NCBI GenBank assembly: GCA_028564675.1
Contig: JAOVVO010000060.1
Span: 62,001 to 126,000, forward strand
Origin: Onchocerca lupi
Taxonomy: Eukaryota; Nematoda; Chromadorea; Rhabditida; Onchocercidae
Direction: 5' to 3'
Length of the DNA stretch: 64,000 bases
Of the stretch, positions 52,234 through 64,000 are shown one piece after another. The notes under the pieces were generated by a model, which was given only the letters and a program-made list of their open reading frames with translations, was not told where the DNA came from and did no database searches. Each line of letters starts with the position of its first letter. Positions within the stretch are counted from its first letter, which is position 1. The translations under genes and the position numbers were made by a program.

Positions 52234-55200
52234 AGAAAATCCCAAGTCTTAATTATAAATCAATCACACTCCTTTATCCTCAACATTTAATACACAATTT
52301 TCCTAATGAAATTGCTGCTATTCAGAAACAACCACATACGAACATTTTGAATAATTTCAATGAATGAATGATTCAAAGAGAATGATGATGTGCTCCATCA
52401 AACTAGAACTTATTTACCCAAACTTGTCGATCAAAGAGTGTAGGATAAGATTAGAATATTAATCAGTTGTTTGTGAAGTAAGTGTCTGGAAAAAAAATTA
52501 AACAGAAAAAAAGCCTCTTAGCATGTGACAAAAAAGAGAATTGATTCTTTCTGACTTTCAATCTATCAGTTATTAAAACATAACACATGCAAAACATGAA
52601 TTTTCCCGAAGCTTTTCTTTAAAAAAAAAACAACAGTGTTCTGATTCCACTTTACTAACAAACAAAAAAATCAGAATTGCTTATTTATGAAGAAATATTA
52701 TATCAAATTTTTTTGAAAAAATTTTTTTTTCTTGAAAAAGGAAGAAAAAAAAATTTCTATGAGAATAGAAAACTGTGATAGAAATATGAATAATATTGAT
52801 ATATTTCTTGTAGGCAGATCCAAACAGCTGGAATAACCTGCAAATAGATAATGGACAAACAATGAGATCAAAACAAAAGCGAATAATAAAATCAAATGCT
52901 CTTAATTAATTTCAGTATGAATTAATTTTCGCTTTCCAAGAACTTTTGTTTTATTAATCCCTCCCTGCCATTAATACTTGTTCGTTACAGCACAATCTTG
53001 ATGATGCATTCAGAGGAAATTGTGACGAATAAACTATCAACATCGAATTATATAGAACTTTCTTATCAAATAAAGATCCAAAGCAGATCATAATCTGATA
53101 GACATTCAAAAGATTCTTATCATAAATATTATCGTTTTTTATTCTTCGCGGTTACTTATTTTGTTCTTTGTAGGATAAATAAATAGTAAGAAATAAAAGA
53201 AACGAATCAGCTAAGTTAAATTTAGTCTAGGATTTAAACAATAGATAAGAGTTCTTTATCATTTCTTCCGATTCCTACAGAAAAAATTCTAAATATATTC
53301 TTGCAAAAAGTATAGGAGATGCAGGGTTATTTTGATAACTAGGAAAAATATTTTTGCTTACATAGCCTACAAGACTTCTAGGGGATTAGAGGACAATTAG
53401 TAAGCTGATCAATATTATTCGGGACTGATTGATCATCCTTTTAGCAAGCAGGATCAGAATTGTATCGTTTCCAATCGGGAAGAATAATATCGGAATAGAT
53501 CGTTGACTTCTTTATTCGCGATTTGAAATTAATTTGATTTTTCTGTATGATTTTACTGTAATTGATAGCGTAATCAGTAGTAATTTAGTAAATTAATGCA
53601 ATAATAATGTGTGGTCGGTCAACAGTGAATACCAATATATTTCTTTTATTCCAGCTAGTTGTTTCGATTGCTTACTAAATAGAGGCAATCAATCAGTACT
53701 TATACCTTTTAATGTAAATAATCAGTAACTTACGACTCATATCAATGATAAAATGCGTATAAATTATTCTGGCAAACAGTGTATGTTTAAGTATTTGTTT
53801 GATCTCTCATGAAAAATTTCTGAAATTGTAATTCGGATTGCCGTAACATGAAATGTTCTTCATATATTACTCTTTATATAATAATATGTCAGATGTATCA
53901 CTTAATAATAATTTATTCGTCACCTGACAAATGAATAGTCGGAAGAAATAGATTCGTTTTAAGGCTAATGGTGTTCTATGGACTTGATTGATTTTCTGAT
54001 AGCTTTGAAATTATCAGATATTTTCTTCGAAGCTGGAACTACTTGAAAAAATAAGATTTTACATTGTCACAAATCGATTAATTCCTCGAAATTTATTTTA
54101 AATTCATTTTTTTCAGACGGAAGCACTGGACATTATGGATTCATTCAGATTCGAATTTGAAAATTCTCCCTTTACGAGAAAGCTATTGCATTCTAACATA
54201 TTGCTTTCAGAATCAAGTTCATTCCATTTGTTTATGTATCATAGATTTCCTTTTTTGCCAAGTCTCGTTCTTTGTCAGTACATTCTTTTGAAATGGATTT
54301 CAGAAGTAAACAAACATAATCTGATTTGGATTTCGCTTATAAACAGATCTGTAAAAGCACAAACTAAGCTTTAGCTTTCAAGCTGTACACTCTCCAAATA
54401 ATGCAAAATAGTAAAACTGCACTGCTTGACAATCGCTTCCTGGCTAATTTATTCCTTGCTTCATTGTCTCCAATTGATCCAGCCGAGATTCTCTCCTTTA
54501 TCCTTATCACTCTTGATTTATTCATCTTGAAGCGAACTGTCTCATATCACATGTTTAGTTCGAAATCTCTTAGCTACACTGATAATAGTTGTTAGATAAG
54601 AACACGAATGTGATTCATTGCAACTGATTAGTTCAAGCGCTAATTGCATGCAGTCTCGGATGAAGGGCTTAGTTTCATGCAGCAACTCATGTGTTGACCT
54701 TATTAGAAGATGGTTTCGAATTGCCGATTTCCAAATTTAACACTAATGCCCAAAAAAGAATCGTATTCTGATCACACTATTGTTTTGATATATTTTATCT
54801 TCTAAACTGTTTGTAGAATCAAAAATAAGCTTGCTTTATGTAAATTTGTAATTGATTAGTATTGATTAGTGTGAACTCCTTATCTCAACTAATGTTAAAA
54901 TAGCAAAACTCAAGACATAACCATCCTTTGTTGACCATAAAATGCCAAGTGCTGTACAGTAAGGTATGATTGATCTTCATGTGAAACAATTTAACAATCA
55001 TGCTTGCTGTATTAAAAGTATAATCGAAACTTGGTATGGTGATGAGCAGTTTCGCAAATTCCAAAAGGAATAAATATCATCGAATTATGAAATAAGACCG
55101 AAAACAAGGATTTGGGGTCATCTTCAAGATGATGTATCAGTGCTATTAAATATGCAAAAGTTTATTTTTATTATTAATATTATCAAAATTATCACTGTTA

Positions 55201-55609
55201 CTGGTTTTATATCGTTTGCCATCAATGGAATAAAGTTTTCCATCACTTAAACTATGGACGGAAATGAAAAATAGCGAAGTTTCGAATTCAAAGCGAAATA
55301 AAAATAAGTGAAAACAGGTGATACAAGAAACATTTTTTTCTTCGCTCATCTAAATTTGCGAAACTGCTCATCTAAAAACGAATCACTTCCTTTTATTCAG
55401 CAGTAACAATAAATAAATAAAAGTGCATAAAAAATCTGAACTATTTACGCACTTTTTTAGGATATTTAATATTATTTGTTGATGAGCAGCGGAGCAAATT
55501 TAAAAGTCACATAATTTTTGTTCAGATTTTTGAATTTCCATCTAAGTAATCAAAATCTTACTCATTCAAAGCAAAACCATAGTAAGAGCATATTTTATTT
55601 TGCACTATT

Positions 55610-55742
55610 CAAGTAATTTGATTATAAAATGAATTTAAAAATAAACATAAAGAAATAGTACGTTTTCCCGAATACAAAAAAGTATTAAAAAAGTACAAAA
55701 GCACAGGAAAATCAGGAGAAAATTTTATAATCAAATTACTTG
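55610..55742. mobile_element. 133-base element with perfect 21-base inverted ends
   Basis: CAAGTAATTTGATTATAAAAT at 55610-55630 is repeated exactly in inverse at 55722-55742, around a 91-base AT-rich centre. This suits a small MITE or foldback repeat. Clear target duplications are not visible. Confidence 0.55.
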
Positions 55743-56996
55743 GTATCTAATTTTGCCTAACTTCTGTCCATCCAGTTTTTGAGGACAATGAAATTTTTTC
55801 AATGATTTCCTGATTTACGGAATATATTTTAGTTATTGTTGCGGAAATTATTACTATAAATTAGATTTTGCGTAATATATTGAAGCGTATCATTTAGAAG
55901 CAAATGGGAAAATTGTTTCGTTCTTCAAATTTGAAGGAAGGAAAGCAATGTTTTCATGTAAATTTCCACGGCTTCCAGCATTTAATGATTTGAATACATT
56001 GAAAACGAAGTTTAATTTAATCGATTTTAAATGAATTAGATGGATAGATGTCTTTCCATATCAAAGGGAGTACCTATCAATCTATTCATCTGTTCCACTC
56101 TTTTATTCATATTGGAAATAGTGAGAAAACAAGTTATGTGAATGAATGAGTCACTGTCACCAACTGTCGCATCAAACATCTCATGTAGATCAACATTGAT
56201 CAACTCTTGGAAATTTATCTTATGAATAGAAGCGTATAGTAATTGACCTTCGAGTCATTTAAATACATTTAATAACTGAAATGGGATTTACATTACACTT
56301 CTCTTCGTCCATTTCCTTAACAATTGAAATAAATTCGTTAGAGGTTGAAGGTCACGAAAAATGAAGACAACTAAAAATCGATCAGCTCGTCCTTTTCATT
56401 TTACTTTAATCAACATAAAAGGGGATTCAGGTCGCATTCCCAAACTGTCCTTCTGATTCCCGTGAAATCTGATCGATAAGCAGCAGTTCTGAATCATTCA
56501 AGCTTATTTATTACGCAAACTTCAGTTAATGTGAGACAGAATGTGTAGAGAGAATGTGAAGAATTACATGTTTTGATCGATGCATTATCATCAATAGTTT
56601 AGCAGCGATGTTGTCAACATGAGGAGAGCGGAAGGTGTGCGAGGCGAAGAATCAATGGAGCTAGCTGACTTCTGGCTTCATCTCTCGTATTTTCAGTTCA
56701 GCAAACCGGTTTCATCTCGGCTTTGAACCCTATCACTTATCGTTATCTTATCAAACTCGGAACAAATCCATCCACGGTCATATGATAACCAATTGATTTT
56801 GTCGTGTTTTTTGTTTATTTTCTCTCTTCCTCTCTCTCTCCCTTGAATAATATTTACGTATGTTAGGTTTTATATATAAACAAGTAAAGGGTCCTGTCTC
56901 TAGTTGTGTCTATTTTACGAGTGGAGCTGCTGCTGCTTCCTCTATTTCTCTTCATGTCTCTGCTGGTTTACCTGCTTAATTTCAAATATCTAACGA

Positions 56997-57012
56997 GACC
57001 TTTCGAAAGGTC
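56997..57012. promoter_or_regulatory. 16-base palindrome GACCTTTCGAAAGGTC
   Basis: Perfect dyad centred on TTCGAA, in the less AT-rich block before the last gene. The AGGTC half-sites in inverted arrangement resemble a nuclear-receptor inverted repeat. Binding is inference. Confidence 0.3.
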
Positions 57013-57343
57013 GAAGAACACTAACTTATCTACCGGTTATCAGTAGTTGCTATTTGATGAGGAATGATATAGTTTGAGGTGACAGAGTAATTCATTATTC
57101 TATAATGAAATGGGCAAAAGAAACTTGAAATATTGAAAAAGTCCATACTATGCTGATTGATGCTGTTGTGAGAAGTAAAGTAAAGAACTCACGAAGCCAT
57201 ATAATTTATTAACTATTCACGCCTTTAATCTATCTGGCTTCTTATTTGGCGCAATTAGTAAAATTTATTAAAAAATTCGAACTGTAAATTGTATGCAAGC
57301 ATTAAATATCATCATTTTTCCACGCGTCCATTTTTTATTTTGC

Positions 57344-57426
57344 TTTATCTCTCCGACTATGTGACTTTAATGTTACAAAGCCGTTCAAGGGTTTGTAACA
57401 TTGACGTCTCATAGTCAAGAGATAAA
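57344..57426. ncRNA. Candidate miRNA-type precursor hairpin
   Basis: The arms 57345-57379 and 57392-57425 pair over about 35 bases with several mismatches and small bulges, closed by a 12-base loop (57380-57391, GCCGTTCAAGGG). Total length is about 83 bases. An imperfect stem of this size with a small loop is typical of animal pre-miRNAs. It stands alone in a gene-free region. Strand cannot be decided, and no known miRNA seed was recognised. Confidence 0.4.
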
Positions 57427-58536
57427 TGTAGTTTTATGTATCTTTAATGAAGAGATTAAATTGTGAAACATTTATTTCCATTTCAGTAAAAAACTAAAGT
57501 TATTTTAATCTTTGGCCTAGAGAATTACCTTAGGTTACTATTTTACAGCGTAAAATTTTAAGTGACGAAAAGATTATATATAATATTATAATTAACTAGT
57601 ATAACAATTTAACATACACACTTTTTAACATAGACATTAATTCGGTGTGATTTCTTCCAACTGTTCCACTAACTCTTCATTTCTCAAATATCTCTTTCCT
57701 ATAATGAAATTCACACTTTGTTAAATGTCCTTCACTTTCAGCATTAACACTAACTTTAACGCAAGGATTCTATAACTCTATAAAGGCCTAATACACTTTT
57801 CCAATTCTCGATAAGCTTTATAAATTCGATCAAATCTACCCTTGCCCTACTTTATCAGGATAATTTATAATAACTAATGTTCTATATTGCTTCCCTAGAA
57901 ACTAGCGAAAACTTGACAGCCTTCGCTGGGATTTGCCTAGATGTTTCATTTATCAAACAGAATTCCAATGATGAAATGGCATTTCATCATAATAAGACAT
58001 TTGTTAATGAAAATTTAAAAAAGTCAAGATGAAGTTATTTGGACCAGCTAACTTTCACTAAGCATTTTTTGATGTGCGTATTAGGACAACATCTATGGTG
58101 CAAACATTTCACAACAGGACAATATATCCAATGACTGAATGCTTTAATTAAATCTCTTGACTATTTATTTCATCGTTTTACTCAACATTTTCTTCATCCC
58201 ACAGCGCCAGTTCTGCTTATCAAAAATTGCCTCCTGAAGCAAACATTCAATGTTTACGCTTCCTTTAAGCAAGCAACACGTCATACTCCTTGAAAGTTTG
58301 AGAATAGCTTGAAATTTCTCCAATCATTCGCTTTATCGAATGTAACAGCTTCATTGCGTACTACAGCTATACTGAAGGGAACTTCAGAGGGAACTAACTA
58401 TTAGATTTTCGATTAGTCTTTCGTCCAGATACCAAAGTTTTTATCCAGATAAACTTGCCGCTTATTAATTAGACATTTGCCCCGTTTGTACCAGAAAAGT
58501 CAAATCCATTAACCACATTAGTTATATCACCCTATG

Positions 58537-58552
58537 CTGATAACGTTATCAG
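58537..58552. promoter_or_regulatory. Inverted pair of CTGATAA (GATA) sites
   Basis: CTGATAACGTTATCAG is a perfect 16-base dyad made of two CTGATAA sites, the extended consensus bound by nematode intestinal GATA factors. Another TGATAACGT lies about 50 bases on (near 58602). The gene-free location 2.4 kb before the next start codon would suit an enhancer. Confidence 0.35.
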
Positions 58553-60971
58553 ATAGGAAGCATAGGAAAAGAAACAACAAAGTGCTGGCCATCCAAGTGG
58601 ATGATAACGTCACACTATTTTCATGCATCTCAAACTGGTAAGGGAAGAAGTGAGTGTAAAATCGATTCATATCATAGAACTAAAACTCTTTGACAAAATT
58701 TATCTTCTCTGTTTGTGCAATGTTCTCAGAAGAGTATTATTTTGATACAATATATGGATAATTGCGTAACGAGGAGAAGATTAGAAGGGATGAAGTATTC
58801 ACAAATACATGCTATCGATTCATTCCGAATTTGGTTATCTCTGATATAGACCACAGCGATCTTTCCATTAGCAACTTTCAAAGTGGTTTACCTTCGAAAC
58901 TACATTTAAGGGTTTCTTTTTTTGAATTTTCCGTGTGTTCTTTATTTCTTTTCATCCAAGCGCTAACTGTTCTTATACTTTTTATAGCCTTTGTTTCACC
59001 TGAACACTAATGATAGAGTTTGGGATGTCTTCCAGAAGTTTTTAAGAGAAAAAATTGATTGTTTCTCCAACTCTCCGCTTCTTTGTTCCAGAACATTTGT
59101 TCACTCCAACATTGCTTTCAGTTAAAGACTATACTCTAACTTTCTATGTACTCGTTTCTTTGGAGAATTACGATTAAAATATCAGCTGCCTTCTGAAATT
59201 TTTGAACCAATTAACTAAATGAATAAAAGACAAGCAATTCCTCAAGATGATTTATGGGTGTGATTATTTCCTGGATTATGAAGATGATTTTTTCTGTTTT
59301 TTTTCAATATACAAAAAGAAGTATTGTTAGTTCTGTGCCATTAATTTATAGCTAGAATCAAAATTCCCGGATTGATATTGTTCGAAATTCATGAGCTATT
59401 GACAAAAATGAGTGCCTGCCATCTCTCATTCTACTAAAAGGAAAGTGTTTTTACTTGCTTAACTAAATTTTTCAAATTCTTTGACTTTCTCAGAATTTAT
59501 GAAATGTGCTCTGAGTTGCACAAAATACTGTTGTTGTTTCCATGGCAAATGAAATACATGGAAATAATCAGCTGTTCGGTATGAACTTCTGCCAACAATA
59601 TTTCTGATAATACTTGAATTTTATTTTATTTTCATATTCCATGTAATTCATGTTAGTTCTCATGAATTTACCTCATAATCAAATAAAAGTCTAGTTCGAA
59701 TATTAGTAGGATGGAATAAGAAACGAGTTATAAGAGGTTGAAGATTTGCTAAGCTTAATGGGGTCAAAAGATTTTCGCAAGTTCATCTTTGGCGATTTCA
59801 AAAAATTTCAGTTCTTCTTATAGGAAAATTAAATTTTTTATTAGTAAAACATTGGTTACTATGCTTTCTCATTTTTACTTATAATTTTTCACTCACTTTC
59901 ACTTCTTATTCGATTATTCCTTTCGACGTCATGTTCATACACTTGACCCCAATTTCATATCGCTCTAACAAAAAGAAAGTATGCCGAAATTCTCTAAGCA
60001 AAGAGAAAGAGATCTCAAAGCAAAGGGAAAAATTTGGGACAGGTCTTTAATATATTATAGTGCAAAAGTTTGAATCATAGCAGTCATTAATCCTGGATGA
60101 ATTTCGAATCGTCCTATCCATGGGAGCAGATAGTATTCTCTCAAATAACTATTATTTTCATCTACTTTTTTTTTTTAGTTTCTCATGCTTTTTATTCGTA
60201 GTACTTTTTGCATTAGCCGTTTCTGTTACCTCTTCCGTTCTTTTTCCATCTTTTAATTATTTGTCATCAATTTCGTACAGTCATCTCTTAAGCCAACAAC
60301 CGGTTTTCCCGTCTTTTTTTTTTTTTTGTTCAAAACATTTCGTGTTATTATTTATATGTTATATACATAAATGTTTGAATTATGTGTACAGTTGGCTTTT
60401 GCCTTGTCTCTAGCCTACTTTTTTTCATGCTTGAAGTAAAAAAATAAGTGCAAAAAAGCAGTTTTTTAAGAGAAACTATATGAGAATCTTGATGTGTGTA
60501 TGAGTACTTATGCTTCAACTATACTGCAAAGCTTCTTCTTGTTTTATTTTCGATGCACAACACACTTTGATAAGTGACTTGTTTACCAATAGCAAATCAA
60601 TAGTTTAATTTGAATTAATATTATGACGGCTGTAAAAAGAGCCCAATCAGAAGCATAAAATAAAAGAAAGAGATCAGAAATCATCGATAGAAATCCGAAA
60701 TGCATGCTGTATTTGTTTTTTATGTAATGATTGAACTTATACGGTCTCATCTCTTGTCTCCAATTTTTGTTTTATTGTTGATTTCGTGTACTGAAAACAT
60801 TTGTTCATCTTTTATCCAGATCATCATATGGAAATAAGATTTGATCTTTTAAATTCCATTCCTTCCTTTTTTTTCTTTTTTTTTTCCCACTTCGAATTTT
60901 CATTCACTGAAAATGCTCATTTAAAAGATACTCGTTAAAGATCATTCCTCATTTCTGTCATTCACTCTTTT

Positions 60972-60981
60972 TGTTCACAGG
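60972..60981 (+). promoter_or_regulatory. Possible trans-splice (SL) acceptor before ATG
   Basis: TTGTTCACAG ends one base before the ATG at 60982. A splice acceptor this close to a start codon is a common sign of spliced-leader addition in nematodes. A cis intron from an upstream non-coding exon would look the same. Confidence 0.5.
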
Positions 60982-62095
60982 ATGGATAATTGTCATCTTA
61001 CTCGTTCACCATCCATTTCGAGTTTCGACACCAATCATTCGTCATGGAGTTTTGTTGGCGAGGACGATTTCGATTTATTAGACGTAAATTTTTTCCTTCT
61101 AGCGATAAGTTGTTTTCCAAATTTGATATTATAAATTTTCGTATTAATGCACGGTTATTGCCATGATATATGAAACTTTGCAGCATGAGAATGATGGCTT
61201 GGCATCAGAAGATGAAATAGATGAGATCGATGAGGTGGATGATCAGGTTGAAGGAGAGGACGACGATAGCGCAGATGATGATGATATTTCTGTACTTACT
61301 GAAGAAGATGTACTAAATGATTCTTCCACGCTCGGATACAGAGATGTTAATAGGATATCCGAGCAACTTGATCAGTTATGTAAGTTTATTTATGAGTAAT
61401 TAATAGCTAACATTTCAAGCAACATTTATGATCATGACTATGCGGAATAATCCAATTTATATTTTCTTTAGCCTCTCTGAACATTATAATTGTCAGTATT
61501 TTGTTAAACTCATTCAAGTTCTCATTTCGTTACATGCATTTGAATTCAGGGAATGAGGGTCAAAAATGTTTTCCTCATTGTGAAACAAAAATCATGTCTT
61601 GGTCTAGCTTCAGAATTTCGAATTAATGAATAATATTTTTCGAAGAGAATTTTTTTTTTTTTGGATGCCACTAATTTTTACGGTCCATTTTTTCAACCAC
61701 TTTGAGGTGGAAAAATTGATAAATTATGATTGGCATTCCTTTCTATAATAGAAACAAATACTCTTCAAAGTAATCGGAATTGTGACATATTTAGAAGAAG
61801 AAGTTTCAAGTAAGACAATTAAGATGTGTATAGTGATGGCATTTTTAATATGTGAATAATTTTGAACAACTTTATAATGGTTTGAAATTTAGCAAATTAT
61901 GTCAAAAAAAAGATGGATAATGAAAAATTGAAAATATTATTCATTCTTTATTTTCCAGCTAAATGCTTTGATTCACCGTACACTCACATGTTGGAGAATT
62001 TTACTTTGGAACGAAATATCAGGTTCATGGCAATCATTTTTGCTGCTACTATTGCCATCGTTATATTCTACTCTCTATTCGGTATCTCTTTCTTT

Positions 62096-62132
<37 letters not shown>

Positions 62133-64000
62133 TTTGAACTGTTATAAATTCATCGCTTTTTCATTTTACCATTTGTTGGCTCATAATTTGATTATCGATC
62201 TTGTATGATTTCAGCATAATACCTCAATTATGCTAATGAGCAAAGCATTAGTTAGCATAATTTTAATATTCCAGATTTTGCTACTTTTGAATGAGATAAT
62301 CATTCTTTATTTTCCAGCGAAATGCTTTGACTCATCATACGAACTTTTCCGAACTAATTATTTCCACACAATTTTAGACTTTTCTCGCAGGATCTTCATT
62401 AACTTTACTGTTCCTCTCAAAATTTTCAGGTATTGGAAAACCAGAATCTTTATCATTTACATCAACTGAAAATACTTGTTTCATTGATGAGGTTGGTTTT
62501 CTGGATGCTAATATGTTTGTTTAATGAATTCTAATATTATGTATTTCATTCCAATATTATTCACATAAATTGACAAGTTTGATAGTTATAACGGTAGGCA
62601 AACGGCTTTAGTATGCAAAACATTATTCTAGAATATACGATAAATCAAGAATTAAAAAACGTACCAACTCCTTTATAAATTATGTTGCTGTCTTTTATTC
62701 GAAACAGCAAGTTTAATTATTTTAAGAATATAGCAAATAAATTAGAGATAAGCAGAACCGTAAATTATGAAGTGAAAAGAACTTTCAGGTGATATTTGAG
62801 TGATTAAACAGAATATTTTATCATTTTCAGGAACGCTTTCTCGGTCTGCAGCACCGAGATGCTGCTTCTTCCTTTTTACGTCCATTCTTTGAAACTCTGT
62901 TGAAACCATCGATTTCGGCTTTCTCCCTTTTGCCATCCAATATCCCGAAGCTTCATGCAAATGAACCATTTTCTTGGATATTTAATTCTGAAAGCATTAG
63001 AGCATCACAAGACGATCGTGGATATTTCGCTAAAAATGAGTGCGAACGAGTTTCGACTAAAGTAAGTAATTATTCTGATCATTATTTCACGAAATGGCTA
63101 TTCATACTTCTGATTGATTTTAATTCGAAAAGACTCAGAAATGTAGTCGGAATATTAGTTGGCAAATGATGAACTTTTTTTTTTAACTTTTTAAAAAGCT
63201 AAATCGAATTCTTTTCATTGTGTTAAAGTATCTCCCATGAAATCAAGCCTGCGTATGACATTAGTGATCCATGATTAAATATAATTGGACATTTGTAGAG
63301 AAATTTTATACTAATGAAACTATTGATTTGCGATTCAGCTAGGTTTTAATTGAGCGGGATTAAGGAGTTCGATTCAGTGGCGATATATTAAACTAAGCAT
63401 TGTAGCAACTTAATCTATTGAACAAGACCATTCATAGTTTTGACTTTTTTTTGATAAACCTATTTACAATGATGTCAACCTTGCAATCATATTACTGTTC
63501 GATGAAAGATAGTTGTTCAGAATGTAGAAAACCAATCTTCTGATTTTTCTTTTTTTTGATAACTTGTATGTTATTTTCTAGCATCAATTCAGTGCAATGA
63601 ATGAAGCCGTCCGGCGATGTTTGAGGCTTCCGAAGAAACTGGCAAAACCGTGCAGATATGCATCTTCAATTTTACCGAATATAAATGAAACACCGGTAAA
63701 TGAAAAAAATACAGAAACTAGTTATGGAAAATTACAAATGGATTTGCAGGTAGTGATAATTGATTTTGATTTTTTAATTATCAGAGCATTCAAAATCCAT
63801 TAAAATAAAAATATTGAAATTTCAGAAACCTTCATCACTTTCGAAACCAACTCTACCGATCTCTCCATTTTCGGCAGATCATCTTTCGATTGAACCGAAA
63901 ATTGAATTGCTGACATCAACTTCATCATCAGAATTGGTTGTGAATATGCCGCTGCGGAAAGAACTAGCATCTGTTTCGGAATGTATTACCGATTTGGTAC
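60982..64000 (+). CDS. Acidic single-pass membrane protein, 3' partial
   Basis: Exons: 60982-61083, 61184-61379, 61959-62081, 62430-62491, 62831-63061, 63582-63749, 63826 to window end, in consistent phase; 352 residues visible. The N-terminus has SSWSFVGEDDFDLLD, an aromatic-x-x-aliphatic (WSFV) motif flanked by acidic residues, as in LC3-interacting motifs. An Asp/Glu-rich stretch with DDISVLTEEDV follows. One hydrophobic segment (FMAIIFAATIAIVIFYSLFG, exon 3) is the only membrane span, so the acidic half is probably cytosolic. After it come ERFLGLQHRDAASSFLRPFF and Ser/Pro-rich sequence. The layout recalls CCPG1/PBXIP1-type ER membrane proteins, where an N-terminal LIR drives ER-phagy, but sequence identity is not evident. 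The function is a hypothesis. The last bases (GATTTG then GTAC) might be a donor. Confidence 0.75.
62097..62127. repeat. Poly-T tract
   Basis: About 30 T residues just behind the donor of exon 3. Low-complexity intron sequence. Confidence 0.9.
62280..62429 (+). repeat. Degenerate duplicate of exon 3 start
   Basis: The junction ATTCTTTATTTTCCAG and the following codons for SKCFDS at about 61946-61980 recur at about 62301-62335 as an identical acceptor followed by codons for SKCFDSSYELF. After about ten codons the copies diverge, and the second lacks the membrane segment. It lies in the intron between exons 3 and 4. It could be a decaying exon copy or an alternative cassette, since it stays open into exon 4 in a different frame. 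Confidence 0.6.

Larger units (their letters stand above)
45499..60981. other. 15-kb region without a confident gene
   Basis: Open frames here are short and without splice context or family motifs. The listed repeats, hairpins and LTR-like copy B are the only structured items I could find. Parts at 56.4-57.0 kb are less AT-rich, CT-rich and contain a 16-base palindrome. With the next gene starting at 60982 behind an acceptor, this stretch may carry its promoter and non-coding first exon. Confidence 0.55.

Noticed and set aside
54116..54595. Two plus-strand frames behind a TTTTTTCAG acceptor
   Set aside because: Translation is not protein-like in composition, there is no good donor, and no connection to neighbouring genes.

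Overview
This window looks like nuclear DNA of a nematode, and a filarial or related spirurid worm is plausible. The base composition is very AT-rich, coding exons are short, almost every intron ends in a TTTTCAG-like acceptor, one start codon sits directly behind a possible trans-splice acceptor, and the recognisable protein families include a patched-related protein of the kind that is expanded in nematodes. The species cannot be fixed from the sequence alone. All gene models were assembled by hand from reading frame, splice phase and remembered family motifs.

Layout: (1) 243-9235, plus strand: the 3' part of a SON-type splicing cofactor gene (RS region, conserved SON core, G-patch, C-terminal dsRNA-binding domain), at least 19 visible exons, 5' end outside the window. 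(2) 9858-10535, minus strand: a two-exon gene for a small secreted glycine-rich protein, convergent with SON. (3) About 12.8-15.0 kb, minus strand: remains of a multi-exon gene with in-frame stops, family not recognised. (4) 15823-25019, minus strand: an SCP/CTDSP-type HAD phosphatase with two alternative first coding exons, giving products of about 567 and 311 residues. (5) 25.0-34.6 kb: no confident gene, but an LTR-like repeat copy with a TATAAAAG box. (6) 34611-45498, minus strand: a patched-related (PTR) membrane protein in about 20 exons, about 942 residues. (7) 45.5-61.0 kb: no confident gene. It holds a second diverged copy of the LTR-like repeat, several foldback sequences, a miRNA-precursor-like hairpin, inverted GATA sites and satellite-like tracts. 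(8) 60982-64000, plus strand: the 5' part of an acidic single-pass membrane protein gene with a WxxV (LIR-like) motif, cut by the window end.

The genes appear functionally unrelated: splicing, secreted matrix, phosphatase signalling, sterol-sensing-type membrane protein, and an unknown membrane adaptor. I saw no operon-like cluster or defence-type system. The main points of interest are the GC-AG intron in SON, the promoter/exon switch and the CAGCAG acceptor in the phosphatase gene, an exon duplication in the last gene, the decayed gene at 13-15 kb, and the hairpin and inverted-repeat elements.
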